NCBI GenBank assembly: GCA_002632355.1
Contig: NSJJ01000022.1
Span: 1-34,559 of the forward strand
Length of the DNA: 34,559 bases
Direction of reading: 5' to 3'
DNA from: Sulfuricella denitrificans
GTDB taxonomy: Bacteria > Pseudomonadota > Gammaproteobacteria > Burkholderiales > Sulfuricellaceae
Numbering within the stretch: position 1 is the stretch's first letter; the number at the start of each line of letters is the position of its first letter. A program made the translations under genes and the position numbers. The notes under the pieces are model-generated. The model was not told the DNA's origin, searched no databases, and was given only the letters and a program-made list of their open reading frames with translations. Of the stretch, positions 1 to 8,956 are shown one piece after another.

Positions 1-1
1 T

Positions 2-1135
2 CCGCCGCCTCCGCCGCCCCCTCTACCTCCACCAAAAATTGACATCTTCCGGCTCTATGACTTCATTGCGCCACCAGTTGCCGATACTCCGCAGGCTTTT
101 CGGGTCGACTCCGGCACCATAAACTGGGTGATTCCCAGCTTTGAAATTGGCAGCGGCGGCCACCTGAATATTTTCCGCATGATCTGGGGACTGGAGAAAC
201 TGGGGTTCCGCAGCCGCATCCATATCGTTGGAGAATGCCGCTATCCGGATGGCGAAGCCGCCCGCGCCGTAATAATCAAGCACTTCGTGCCGCTGGCCGC
301 CAGTGTCGAAATTGGTGAAGAAACGCTTCTGCCGGCCGAATTCACCATGGCAACCTCCTGGACAACAGCCTACACCGTACGCAGGTTCGGCCGAACTCTT
401 CACAAGCTGTACTTTATTCAGGACATGGAACCGTGGTTCACTGCCCGGGGCAGTGAATATGTCTTTGCCGAAGCCACTTACAATTTTGGATTCACCGGGA
501 TCACGGCCGGGGACTGGCTAGCGGGCCTGATGAAGGAAAAATACGGGATGCGAGCATACCCGTTTGGCTTCTCCTGTGAACACGAGATGTACCATGCTCG
601 CCCACGCCAACCCGGACCGCGCAAGGTTTTCTTCTATGCCCGACACGTTACACCGAGAAGAGGTTTCGAACTGGGCATGCTGGCACTGAAACGGGTTCAT
701 GAACTGCTGCCGGATGTCGAATTTCTGCTGGCGGGCTGGGATATGTCTGCGTACGAGATTCCTTTTCCTCATGTCGATGCAGGCGTTGCGGCCCTGGATG
801 ACCTGCCCGGACTTTATGCCCAGTGTGACGTAGCCCTTGTCATCTCGCTGACCAACCTTTCCCTGTTGCCGCTCGAAATCATGGCTTGCGGCTGTCCCGT
901 AGTCTCGAACCACGGACCGAATGTCGAGTGGTTACTGAAGGACCGCGAGAATGCCATATTGGCCGCCCCGCTTCCAGAAGCGCTGGCTGAAGCGCTGATC
1001 GAAATGCTGGAGAATCGGTCACTGAATGAACAAATTACCCGAAACGGCCTGGATTTTGTCTCCCGGACCAGCTGGGATACTGAAGCACTCAGAGTGAGCG
1101 GCTACCTTGAAGCCATCCGTGAGGAAAACGTATGA
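2..1135 (+). CDS. WsaF-like GT4 glycosyltransferase (5' partial)
   Basis: The reading frame is open to the window edge, so the gene starts upstream; the GTG at 128 is internal. The visible 377 residues begin with a proline run (PPPPPPPLPPP), probably a linker from an upstream domain. Next comes INWVIPSFEIGSGGH, the N-terminal nucleotide-sugar glycosyltransferase motif typical of the rhamnosyltransferase WsaF family. The C-terminal GT-B half has KVFFYARHVTPRRGFEL and LLPLEIMACGCPVVSNHG, the acidic donor-binding helix of GT4 enzymes. Its stop overlaps the start of the permease gene (ATGA), so it is co-translated with an exporter. A role in assembling an exported polysaccharide, perhaps transferring rhamnose or another deoxysugar, is inference. 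Sugar specificity cannot be read from the sequence. Confidence 0.85.
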   Translation, partial: PPPPPPPLPPPKIDIFRLYDFIAPPVADTPQAFRVDSGTINWVIPSFEIGSGGHLNIFRMIWGLEKLGFRSRIHIVGECRYPDGEAARAVIIKHFVPLAASVEIGEETLLPAEFTMATSWTTAYTVRRFGRTLHKLYFIQDMEPWFTARGSEYVFAEATYNFGFTGITAGDWLAGLMKEKYGMRAYPFGFSCEHEMYHARPRQPGPRKVFFYARHVTPRRGFELGMLALKRVHELLPDVEFLLAGWDMSAYEIPFPHVDAGVAALDDLPGLYAQCDVALVISLTNLSLLPLEIMACGCPVVSNHGPNVEWLLKDRENAILAAPLPEALAEALIEMLENRSLNEQITRNGLDFVSRTSWDTEALRVSGYLEAIREENV

Positions 1136-1920
1136 TCAATCACCGCTGGCTCAGGGATTGGGGCTTTGTCTTTGTACTGTGGCTAAAGCGTGACCTGAAG
1201 TCACGCTACACAGGTTCGTTTGGTGGCGCCTTGTGGGGCATCTTGAATCCACTGATGACAGTGGCGGTATTCTATGTCGTGTTTGCAGTCGTTCTTAAAA
1301 TCCGTATCCCGGAACTGGCCAGCGAATCCGGCTATTTCTATTTTCTGCTTGCTGGCCTGTTGCCCTGGATGGGCATATCGGAAGGTTTGTCGCGAGCTGT
1401 CGGATCACTGGTTGCCCAGGAGCAGTTCATCCAGAAACTGGTGTTTCCGATCGAGATCATTCCTGCCACTGTGGTCGTAAGCAGCTTCGTAACCCAGCTT
1501 GTCGGACTGCTGATATTACTGGCTCTGCTTGCCGCCGGCGGAGTCCTCCACCTTTCCAGCCTGGTCTGGCTACCTTTCCTTTTCATTGCGCAACTGATTC
1601 TGTGTCTCGGCATGGGCATGCTATTCGCGATCCTGACCGTCCACGTCAAGGATCTTGCCCAGCTTGTGCCTGTGTTTCTGCAGGTTTTCTTTTACCTGAC
1701 ACCCATTATTTACGCACGAAGCATGGTGCCGGCCAAGTACCATTATCTTTATGCATTCAACCCCTTTGCCGGCCTGATCGACCTTTACCAGCGCGTGTTT
1801 CTGGGCTTGCCCCTCAACCCGGACAGCGCCTTGTCACTGGCAATCTGGGTTCTGATCGCCGGTGCAGGAGGATTGCTGATGTTTCGTGCCCTGAAACCGA
1901 CACTGGGAGATTACCTGTGA
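1132..1920 (+). CDS. wzm: polysaccharide ABC transporter permease (Wzm)
   Basis: This 262-residue inner-membrane protein has the ABC-2 type permease layout: a charged N-terminus (WLKRDLKSRYTGSFGG) ahead of about six hydrophobic segments. The NPLMTVAVFYVVF helix and the YLTPIIYARSMVP region match Wzm/TagG/KpsM permeases. The length is normal for the family. It overlaps the upstream glycosyltransferase by 4 bp, and its stop codon overlaps the GTG start of the ATPase, so the two transporter halves are translationally coupled. It would form the channel that flips an undecaprenyl-linked O-antigen or capsule-like chain across the inner membrane. Confidence 0.93.
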   Translation: MINHRWLRDWGFVFVLWLKRDLKSRYTGSFGGALWGILNPLMTVAVFYVVFAVVLKIRIPELASESGYFYFLLAGLLPWMGISEGLSRAVGSLVAQEQFIQKLVFPIEIIPATVVVSSFVTQLVGLLILLALLAAGGVLHLSSLVWLPFLFIAQLILCLGMGMLFAILTVHVKDLAQLVPVFLQVFFYLTPIIYARSMVPAKYHYLYAFNPFAGLIDLYQRVFLGLPLNPDSALSLAIWVLIAGAGGLLMFRALKPTLGDYL

Positions 1921-3146
1921 GTAGCGGCGATCAGCCTGTCAGCGACATACCGGTTCGGATCGAGCAGGTATCAAAGGGCTACCGGTTTTACCGTCAGCCC
2001 ATGGACCGCCTGCGGGAGTTGTTGTTTAATGGCGTTCACCACCAGACCCACTGGGCCTTGAAAGATGTCAGCATCAGCGTGGGCCGGGGCGAAACTTTTG
2101 GCCTGATCGGCGAAAATGGCGCGGGCAAGAGTACGCTGCTCAAACTGGTCGCCGGAACCTGCGGCCCCACTACCGGGACCGTTTCAGTTGAAGGCAAGGT
2201 GGCGGCATTACTGGAACTGGGCGCGGGCTTCCATCCGGAAGAGAGTGGGCGCGACAATGCCTATTTGATGGGGGCACTGTCTGGCGTCCCCCCATCCAGG
2301 ATGGAGGAATACTACCGCAGTGTGGCCGACTTTTCCGAACTGTCGGCGGAGACGCTGGAACGCCCGGTCAAGACCTATTCTTCCGGAATGTTCATGCGAT
2401 TGGCTTTTGCCACAGCGACAGCCGTCGACCCGGACGTGCTGATCATTGATGAGGCGCTATCGGTCGGCGATATGCATTTCCAGAAAAAAAGCCTGGACCG
2501 CACCATGGCTTTTCGTGATAAAGGGCGCACCATTTTATTCTGTTCCCACAATCTCTATCAGGTGCGCAGTTTGTGCAACCGTGCAGCCTGGATACATCAG
2601 GGACAAGTGATGGCGATTGGCAACACCGAAGAAGTGGTGACCGCCTATGAAAGTCACGAGCGCGAAAAGGCTGCTCGCATGCATGTGCCCGGCAGCCAGC
2701 TGGCCTTCAAGCCTGCAGCGGTTTCCAGTGCTCCGGTGCGTATTCGCGAAGTGGTATTACTGAATGAGGACAATCTGATTTCCGGTATCCTTGATACCTT
2801 CCAACCCGTTTCTATCCGCGTGAGTGTTGAAAGTGTGGAAGTTGGCGTGCCTTTTCATGTTGGCATAGCCCTGATGCGCAATGACCGTGAAAATGTGTTT
2901 GGTACAAGTACACATTTCGAGCATGCCGCCACCCCCCTGACAGCAAATGGAGAGCGTACTGTCGAGCTTTCACTCCCGCACTTGAACCTGTTATCCGGTC
3001 AGTATGGCGTTGCGGTCTATGTGCTGGATGACACGGGTCTGCAGGTCTACGACATGGCCGAGATGATCTGTCCGTTTACAGTGCATAGCACATGCCGAGA
3101 GCCTGGCATGGTTTACATTCCTTACATTTGGAATCTTGATCACTGA
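1917..3146 (+). CDS. wzt: polysaccharide ABC transporter ATPase with C-terminal glycan-binding domain (Wzt)
   Basis: The chosen start is the GTG at 1917, which overlaps the permease stop. The open frame extends upstream to 1602, but that part is a shadow of wzm. The 409-residue product has Walker A GENGAGKST (about 65-73), the Wzt-type signature YSSGM (154-158), Walker B VLIIDE (174-179) and the switch His at 211. Residues from about 255 form a beta-rich tail (HVGIALMRNDRENVFGTST) like the Wzt C-terminal domain, which in E. coli O8/O9a recognises the terminal modification of the O-chain. This implies export of a finished, end-modified chain. The methyltransferases nearby could supply such a cap; that link is inference. 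Confidence 0.93.
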   Translation: MSSGDQPVSDIPVRIEQVSKGYRFYRQPMDRLRELLFNGVHHQTHWALKDVSISVGRGETFGLIGENGAGKSTLLKLVAGTCGPTTGTVSVEGKVAALLELGAGFHPEESGRDNAYLMGALSGVPPSRMEEYYRSVADFSELSAETLERPVKTYSSGMFMRLAFATATAVDPDVLIIDEALSVGDMHFQKKSLDRTMAFRDKGRTILFCSHNLYQVRSLCNRAAWIHQGQVMAIGNTEEVVTAYESHEREKAARMHVPGSQLAFKPAAVSSAPVRIREVVLLNEDNLISGILDTFQPVSIRVSVESVEVGVPFHVGIALMRNDRENVFGTSTHFEHAATPLTANGERTVELSLPHLNLLSGQYGVAVYVLDDTGLQVYDMAEMICPFTVHSTCREPGMVYIPYIWNLDH

Positions 3147-4054
3147 TGCTTATTCGACAGGATTGGGGAAAACGCATGAGGTTGTTTGGCATTTGCCAGA
3201 ATGCCGCCAGATTGCCTTTACCGTTCCCTTATGTATTTGCAGATTGGATAGGCCATTATGATACCTTCAGAAACAAGGCGCTGCATGCACTGATTACCGG
3301 GAATATGGCCAAAGTTTTGGCTGCATATGGGTTTGACCAGGCACAGATAGAGGATGCAGCCCGCCGTTATCAAATTCTGCTGGCAAGAGAGGTAATGGAT
3401 GCATTTGTAATGTCACGACTTAATGACATTAACTTTCGTTGTGTCGTGGAGGTCGATACGGATTCCGAAGGGGTCTTCAAGAAAGCGCGAGATGAAGGGC
3501 GAGGCACTATTATCGTAATGAATCATTTTGGCCGTCTAAATTTGTCAGCGCTCGCACTTGGACAAATGGGATACAAAACCGGCATGCTTACTATCAGCCT
3601 TGGAGAAGGCAATGTGGGGTTAGGCGGGGTAGATAGACGTTATTTGAGCATGAAAGTCAATAATCTCCGGCAGCAGACCCAAGGCCGATGGGTTACGTTG
3701 GGAAGCAGCATGCGGGGCCTTTACGAGGGATTATCCATGGGTGAAGCGATCGTCATTTTGCCTGATGCCTTTTTTCCGGATCAAAAAAATGGCAAGGTGG
3801 AGTTACCATTTTTGGGTGGTCGATTGTCAATAAATTCCGGCGTTGTTCGGCTAGCAGAGAAGACGGGTGCAAATCTGGTCTATATCTCGGCGTTGGAAGA
3901 CAAGCGAAAAGTTACTTCAAAAATCTTACGACTGCCTGATGACCCTCGCAGTGCACTTGAGCACTCCGTAGCGATGCTGGAAAAGGATGTGTTAAAGATG
4001 CCTTGGCTGTGGTGGCACTGGAATATTTTTGATCAGATCTGGCTTCGTGGGTAA
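3146..4054 (+). CDS. LpxL/HtrB-like acyltransferase family protein
   Basis: The 302-residue product resembles lipid A late acyltransferases (LpxL/HtrB superfamily). TIIVMNHFGRLNL sits where the family has its HX4(D/E) catalytic motif, and GEAIVILPDAFFPDQKNGK matches the later Asp-containing block. His127 is present, but the acidic partner is Asn132 (codon aat, 3539-3541), so classical acyl transfer is doubtful unless another residue substitutes. The N-terminus lacks the clear membrane anchor of LpxL. The ATG overlaps the wzt stop (TGATG); Met11 is an alternative start. Base composition is visibly more AT-rich than in the genes on either side. It may acylate the exported glycan or its lipid carrier, or be a non-catalytic relative. 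Confidence 0.72.
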   Translation: MLIRQDWGKRMRLFGICQNAARLPLPFPYVFADWIGHYDTFRNKALHALITGNMAKVLAAYGFDQAQIEDAARRYQILLAREVMDAFVMSRLNDINFRCVVEVDTDSEGVFKKARDEGRGTIIVMNHFGRLNLSALALGQMGYKTGMLTISLGEGNVGLGGVDRRYLSMKVNNLRQQTQGRWVTLGSSMRGLYEGLSMGEAIVILPDAFFPDQKNGKVELPFLGGRLSINSGVVRLAEKTGANLVYISALEDKRKVTSKILRLPDDPRSALEHSVAMLEKDVLKMPWLWWHWNIFDQIWLRG

Positions 4055-4074
4055 CATCACTGCCGTTGTCGCAA

Positions 4075-4104
4075 TTGGCGATAATAGGAACAGTATTTCA
4101 TAAT
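4075..4104 (+). promoter_or_regulatory. candidate sigma70 promoter for the secreted orphan protein
   Basis: TTGGCG (4075-4080) and CATAAT (4099-4104) are separated by 18 bp and lie 25 bp before the ATG at 4130, in the 75-bp gap after the acyltransferase. The matches to consensus are 4/6 and 5/6. A GGGG stretch about 9 nt before the ATG can serve as ribosome binding site. This would let the orphan gene be expressed separately from the transporter genes. It rests on sequence match only. Confidence 0.35.
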
Positions 4105-4129
4105 ACTTTAGATTATTCGGGGTATCGGT

Positions 4130-4849
4130 ATGTTTAGGCAATTAATCGGGTTATTTTTTACAATGATCGCCTTTGCAAGCGGCTCAAATGCAGCGAGTTC
4201 CTCTGGGACGTTAATTCAAAATATTGGTTATGACTGGAGATATTTATGGACAAAGACAGATTCCGTTAAGCGGATACAGTCGCAGTTTATTTGGCAGAAA
4301 ACGCCAGTAGGTACTGAACACGGAATTGTGGCGTATACGATAGGTGGGCAGAATGGGTACTTGAATTCAACGAAGACAGACCCTCTTTGGTCTTATGGGG
4401 TTGGCGCGTATGTAATGCAATCAAAAGGGCTGGCATTAGAGGTTTGGGGACCAGCCCAGTTTGCTTATACTTGGGATCAAAATGGTGCTGGTAGTATCGG
4501 CTACCCTTCAAATGGAACTATTCTTCCGGTAATTACCCTTGACCAAGCAAAAAGTGGACTTTTCTCGTATTATATAAGCTCAAACTCAGGTTTTGCTCTG
4601 AAGGACGGTTTCCAAGCGGCGTACTGGGTCAGGCTGACCCTTACTCGACTATCCGGGGGTTGGCTAGATGTTCGAGCTGATCTGTATGAAAATTCAACGC
4701 TTGTTCAGATGGCTCGGATGCAGGTGGTTGAAAATAGCTGGCTTCCTGCTTTCTTGAATGGCGTTCCCCAAGCACCCAGAGGTACTGTTGCATGTGGCAA
4801 CTGCTCCGCAGGCAACACCCTTTATTACACTGCTTTTGACAGTTTCTGA
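4130..4849 (+). CDS. hypothetical secreted protein
   Basis: I do not recognise this 239-residue protein. It starts with a clear Sec signal peptide: MFRQ, a hydrophobic core (LIGLFFTMIAFAS) and a likely cleavage after SNA near residue 22. The mature part is rich in Gly, Ser, Tyr and Trp, with alternating hydrophobic stretches suggesting an all-beta fold. There is a Cys pair near the end (VACGNCSAG) that could form a disulphide after export. There is no lipobox and no C-terminal anchor. The gene is AT-richer than the pse genes, stands apart from its neighbours (75-bp and 81-bp gaps) and has its own candidate promoter, so it was probably acquired separately. A periplasmic or extracellular glycan-binding role would suit the position but is a guess. 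Confidence 0.75.
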   Translation: MFRQLIGLFFTMIAFASGSNAASSSGTLIQNIGYDWRYLWTKTDSVKRIQSQFIWQKTPVGTEHGIVAYTIGGQNGYLNSTKTDPLWSYGVGAYVMQSKGLALEVWGPAQFAYTWDQNGAGSIGYPSNGTILPVITLDQAKSGLFSYYISSNSGFALKDGFQAAYWVRLTLTRLSGGWLDVRADLYENSTLVQMARMQVVENSWLPAFLNGVPQAPRGTVACGNCSAGNTLYYTAFDSF

Positions 4850-4930
4850 ATGCTTTTTGAGTAAAAGACATGCCATCGTTATGGTGACACTGGAACATAC
4901 TCGATTACATCTGGAAACCGGCGGTCACAC

Positions 4931-5869
4931 ATGAATAGTGTCGTTTTTGGTGCCAATGGCTTTATCGGCAGTCATGTCTGCGCAGCTCTGCTTGGTGCAG
5001 GGCACCGTGTCCGGGCATTTGATATATCAAGGGATTTCCATTCGCTGGCGCATCTGGATTCCCCGCTACTGGAAACCTTCACCGGTGATTTTCTGGACCG
5101 GATGACTGTCAAGCAGGCTCTCAAGGGAATGGACTGGGTGTTCCATCTAGTCAGCACGACCATCCCATCCAGCTCCAACAGCAATATGGTTTTCGATGTT
5201 CAGACCAACGTAGTGGCTTCAATCGAACTGCTGGAGGAATGCGTGGCAAGCGGCATCAAGCGGCTGATCTTTGCCTCTTCTGGCGGAACGGTCTATGGCT
5301 GCCCGGCCACGGACCCGGTAAGCGAAGAATCGCCAAAACAGCCCATCGTGTCCTATGGCTGCACCAAACTGGCGATAGAGCATTATTGCCAGCTATTTCA
5401 GTATCAGACAGGCTTGCGCACCATCAGCTTGCGGTTGGCAAACCCATATGGTCCGGGTCATCATGGCATGAGCCAGGGGGCAATTCCGGTTTTTCTCAAA
5501 CGGATACGCTCTGGCAAACCCGTTTCGGTATGGGGAGACGGATGCGTTACGAGAGACTATGTTTACGTCGACGACCTGGCAGGCGCCTTTCTTGATGCTG
5601 CGTCATATCAAGGCCATGAGAGTATCTTCAATATCGGCAGCGGCCAGGGGGTTTCGCTACTCGAACTGATCTCACTGCTGAAGGAAGAAACTGGACGTCA
5701 GTTCGAAGTCATTCATGAAGCCGGCAGGAACTATGATGTCCCACGCATCGTGCTCGATGTTTCACGCGCCGGCAACGAACTTGGATGGACCGCGACCACC
5801 CCCCTGCGGGAAGGCATTCGCAGGACATGGCAACATCTACTCGCACAGGAGCCACACCATCATGAGTGA
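4931..5869 (+). CDS. NAD-dependent sugar epimerase/dehydratase (GalE-like, extended SDR)
   Basis: The 312-residue product is an extended short-chain dehydrogenase acting on a nucleotide sugar. The Rossmann motif GANGFIGSH lies at residues 7-15, an SSGGTVYG serine block follows, and the catalytic Tyr-x3-Lys pair is in VSYGCTKLAIEHY. RLANPYGPG and WGDGCVTRDYVYVDD are typical of UDP-glucose 4-epimerase relatives. It probably interconverts UDP-sugars (4-epimerisation) for the local glycan, but the substrate cannot be told from the sequence. Its stop overlaps the start of the methyltransferase at 5862, so the two are co-translated. It opens the GC-richer block running to the GT2 gene. Confidence 0.88.
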   Translation: MNSVVFGANGFIGSHVCAALLGAGHRVRAFDISRDFHSLAHLDSPLLETFTGDFLDRMTVKQALKGMDWVFHLVSTTIPSSSNSNMVFDVQTNVVASIELLEECVASGIKRLIFASSGGTVYGCPATDPVSEESPKQPIVSYGCTKLAIEHYCQLFQYQTGLRTISLRLANPYGPGHHGMSQGAIPVFLKRIRSGKPVSVWGDGCVTRDYVYVDDLAGAFLDAASYQGHESIFNIGSGQGVSLLELISLLKEETGRQFEVIHEAGRNYDVPRIVLDVSRAGNELGWTATTPLREGIRRTWQHLLAQEPHHHE

Positions 5870-6860
5870 GCACTGGAAAAAATACAGCTACCACGTCGAG
5901 CCCGATGCCGACACGACAGCAACCAAAATCCTGCGTCTGATCGGCCAGAACAAACGTGTTCTGGAGCTCGGCACGGCGGTGGGCTCAATGACCCAGCTCA
6001 TTCACGAAGTCAATGCTTGCACCGTGGTCGGAATGGAAATTGACCCGGAAATGGCGAAAATGGCCGCCCCCTGGTGCGAGCGCATGATCGTCGGCAACAT
6101 CGAGTCGATGGACCTGACAGAAACGCTGGGAAACGACCTTTTTGATGTAATCGTTGCGGCAGACGTCCTGGAGCACTTGCACGACCCCTGGGCCTGTCTG
6201 CACAAGATCAGGTCGTATTTGCGCCCGGAGGGATTTATCGTCCTGTCGGTACCCAATGTAGCACACAACGCCCTGCTGGCAGAGTTGCTCAATGGCCGCT
6301 TTCCCTATCAGGAAAAAGGCCTGCTCGATCGTACTCACCTCCGTTTCTTTACCCGCACCAACCTTGAAGAGATGCTTCTTGAGACCGGCTATCTGCCCAG
6401 CAAATGGGATCGAAACCGGGTAGCGGAATCGGCAACCGAATTTGCCATGGACTGGAAAAACACGTCCAGTCAGGTCAAAGCAAGCCTGGCAGACAATATT
6501 GAAGGGCAAACCTACCAGTTCATCGTCAAGGCCTTTCCCAGCACCGAAACCGGCTGGATGCAAAAAACCGGGGCTGACCTGCAATCCGTTGAACAGACCA
6601 GGCAGAAACTCGAAGAAATTTTGAACCTCACCCTGGCTGAATTGGCGTCGGCAAGGGAAGAACTGAACTCGACACAAAACGAACTGAACAAGCGGATACA
6701 GGAAAAGGAATTGGCTGAAGCCGCGACACGAACCATCAATTCCGCTTTAGGTGAGGCCCAATCCATATTGGCAGGCATCCAGAACCGGCCCTATGCCTAT
6801 GCCTTGCGCCGCGTGGTCATGAAAGCCCGGCGCATGCTCGGTCTGGACTGGCCCTCATGA
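5862..6860 (+). CDS. SAM-dependent methyltransferase with C-terminal coiled coil
   Basis: The start is taken as the ATG at 5862 overlapping the epimerase stop; the frame is open further upstream only as a shadow. The 332-residue product has class I motif I RVLELGTAVGSMTQ, an acidic GMEID ribose-binding loop, and DVIVAADVLEHLHDP, typical of Methyltransf_23-type small-molecule or sugar methyltransferases. Residues from about 240 form a heptad-rich region (LEEILNLTLAELASAREEL) ending in a basic tail. Such coiled coils are known from chain-capping methyltransferases like WbdD, where they set polymer length. That parallel, and a link to the Wzt glycan-binding domain, are inference. The stop overlaps the next gene by ATGA. 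Confidence 0.87.
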   Translation: MSEHWKKYSYHVEPDADTTATKILRLIGQNKRVLELGTAVGSMTQLIHEVNACTVVGMEIDPEMAKMAAPWCERMIVGNIESMDLTETLGNDLFDVIVAADVLEHLHDPWACLHKIRSYLRPEGFIVLSVPNVAHNALLAELLNGRFPYQEKGLLDRTHLRFFTRTNLEEMLLETGYLPSKWDRNRVAESATEFAMDWKNTSSQVKASLADNIEGQTYQFIVKAFPSTETGWMQKTGADLQSVEQTRQKLEEILNLTLAELASAREELNSTQNELNKRIQEKELAEAATRTINSALGEAQSILAGIQNRPYAYALRRVVMKARRMLGLDWPS

Positions 6861-8914
6861 ATATGGCAGAAGAAGGGTTAAGCAAAGACGCTGAAGCACC
6901 CAGACAATGCCCTGATCCGAGATCGGCATGGCGCATACGCCAGAAAGATGAACAGATTGCCTGGCTGATGCAGAGACTTGTCAAGCGGGACGAGGAAATC
7001 CGGAAGCTGAAAGGGTCCCGGAGCTGGCGCTGGACGCGGTCACTGAGAATGATCAACGCCATCAAACGGCGCCTGCCCGGATTTCTGGCCCTTTTCAGAC
7101 GGGAGGGGCTGGTAAAGATTCTGCGTAAAACCATGACTGTTTTGCACGTGGAAGGCTGGCTCGGCGTGCGTCAACGACTGGCAGCAATGGGCAACCCGGC
7201 AACGGACTACACCGAGTGGGTGCGCCGCTACGACACGCTTGACACGCTTCAGCGCACCCGCATTGGCGAACGGATCGCAGATCTGGTCACCCCTCCCCTC
7301 ATTTCAGTGTTGATGCCCTGTTTCAATCCCAATCCGGAGTGGTTTCGCGAAGCCATCGAATCTGTGCGTAACCAGCTTTATCCCCACTGGGAGCTGTGCA
7401 TCGCTGATGACGCATCAAGCAACCCGGCCATCCGCCCGATACTCGAAGACTACGCCCGGCGCGATCCACGTATCCGGGTAGTATTCCGGTCAGAAAACGG
7501 TCATATCAGCGCATCGTCCAACAGCGCACTGGAAAGGGTCACAGGCGAATTTGTCGCCCTGTTCGACCATGATGACCTGTTGCCAGAACATGCTCTTTTC
7601 TGGGTGGCTGACGCAATTTCCCGGCATCCGGATGCCGGCGTGATTTACTCGGACGAAGACAAATTCGATCCGGAGAACGGGCGATTTGGCCCCTATTTCA
7701 AGAGCGACTGGAACGCTGATCTGTTCCTGTCGCAAAACATGGTTTCGCATCTGGGGGTCTACCGCACCCGCCTGCTGAGAGAAATCGGCGGCTTCCGTAC
7801 CGGACTTGAGGGCTCGCAGGATTATGATCTGGCCCTGCGCTGCATCGAGCAGCTGGAACCCCGGCAGATCATTCATATTCCGCGAGTACTCTATCACTGG
7901 CGGGTACACGCCGACAGCACGGCCCAGTCGATGGAAGCCAAGCCCTATGCCCTGCTGGCCGGACAGAAGGCGATTGCAGATCATCTGGCCCGCTGCGGCA
8001 CGGCAGCCACCGTCGAACTCGGCAATCCGACCGGATACCGGGTACGCTACGCATTGCCGACACCATTGCCGCTGGTATCCATCCTCGTCTCAATCCACAA
8101 CGGACTGGAATCACTACGCCGGTGCATCGGTAGCATCACCAGCCGGACTGACTATGCCGCTTATGAAATTCTTGTCATTGATAACAGCACTGATGACCCG
8201 GCCATCCAGCCTTATCTGGAAAGCCTGTCCGGCAAGCAGAACATCCGGGTGCTGCGCGGCGACCAGCGACTCAACAATGCCGCACTAAGCAACTGGGCTG
8301 TCGAGCAGGCCAGCGGCGAACTGATCTGCCTGCTGGACGACACGACTGAAGTCATCACCACCAACTGGCTTGGCGAACTGGTCAGTATCGCCCTGCAGCC
8401 AGGCGTTGGCGCGGTTGGCGCTCGCCTGTGGTATCCGGACGACACGCTCCAGCATGGAGGAATTATTCTGGGAATCGGCGTGGCCACTTACGCCCACAGG
8501 TACATGCCACGACGTTACAGCGGATATTTCGGCCGTGCGGCCCTGATCCAGTCGTTTTCTGCAGTCACGGCAGCCTGTCTGGTCATGCGTCGCGATCTTT
8601 ACCGCTCAGTCGGCGGACTGAATGACAACGAACTGCTCTCCACCTTCAGCGACGTGGATTTCTGTTTACGGCTGCTCAAAAAAGCTTATCGCAACGTCTG
8701 GTGCCCCTTTGCCGAGCTATACCACCATGAACCGGCCAGCCTGGATGATGGGGATGCCGGTGGCAAACAGAACCGCCTTGCTGCTGAAGTTCGTTATATG
8801 CAACAGCAATATGGCGCATTCATGCTGAATGACCCGGCTTACAATCCCAATCTGGACTCCAGCCCTGACAATAGCTTTGCTCTGGCCTGGCCTCCGCTTG
8901 TCGAGCAGGCCTGA
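6857..8914 (+). CDS. glycosyltransferase with tandem GT2 domains
   Basis: This 685-residue enzyme has two GT-A (family 2) modules. A basic N-terminal helical region (about 28-110) precedes module 1 (about 148-350), which opens with PLISVLMPCFNPN, has DDASS for nucleotide binding and the metal motif FDHDD (236-240), and ends in a YHWRVHADS segment. Module 2 (about 405-680) opens with PLVSILVSIHNG and has LLDDT (492-496) and GGLNDNELLSTFSDVDFC. The layout matches bacterial dual GT2 proteins that add successive sugars to O-chains. The acidic motif of module 2 is the weaker one. It overlaps the methyltransferase by 4 bp, and a 110-bp gap with a promoter-like sequence follows. Confidence 0.92.
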   Translation: MNMAEEGLSKDAEAPRQCPDPRSAWRIRQKDEQIAWLMQRLVKRDEEIRKLKGSRSWRWTRSLRMINAIKRRLPGFLALFRREGLVKILRKTMTVLHVEGWLGVRQRLAAMGNPATDYTEWVRRYDTLDTLQRTRIGERIADLVTPPLISVLMPCFNPNPEWFREAIESVRNQLYPHWELCIADDASSNPAIRPILEDYARRDPRIRVVFRSENGHISASSNSALERVTGEFVALFDHDDLLPEHALFWVADAISRHPDAGVIYSDEDKFDPENGRFGPYFKSDWNADLFLSQNMVSHLGVYRTRLLREIGGFRTGLEGSQDYDLALRCIEQLEPRQIIHIPRVLYHWRVHADSTAQSMEAKPYALLAGQKAIADHLARCGTAATVELGNPTGYRVRYALPTPLPLVSILVSIHNGLESLRRCIGSITSRTDYAAYEILVIDNSTDDPAIQPYLESLSGKQNIRVLRGDQRLNNAALSNWAVEQASGELICLLDDTTEVITTNWLGELVSIALQPGVGAVGARLWYPDDTLQHGGIILGIGVATYAHRYMPRRYSGYFGRAALIQSFSAVTAACLVMRRDLYRSVGGLNDNELLSTFSDVDFCLRLLKKAYRNVWCPFAELYHHEPASLDDGDAGGKQNRLAAEVRYMQQQYGAFMLNDPAYNPNLDSSPDNSFALAWPPLVEQA

Positions 8915-8956
8915 CAAGCAAGCCGCCAGAAAGATGAATCCGATGACGAAGAAACC

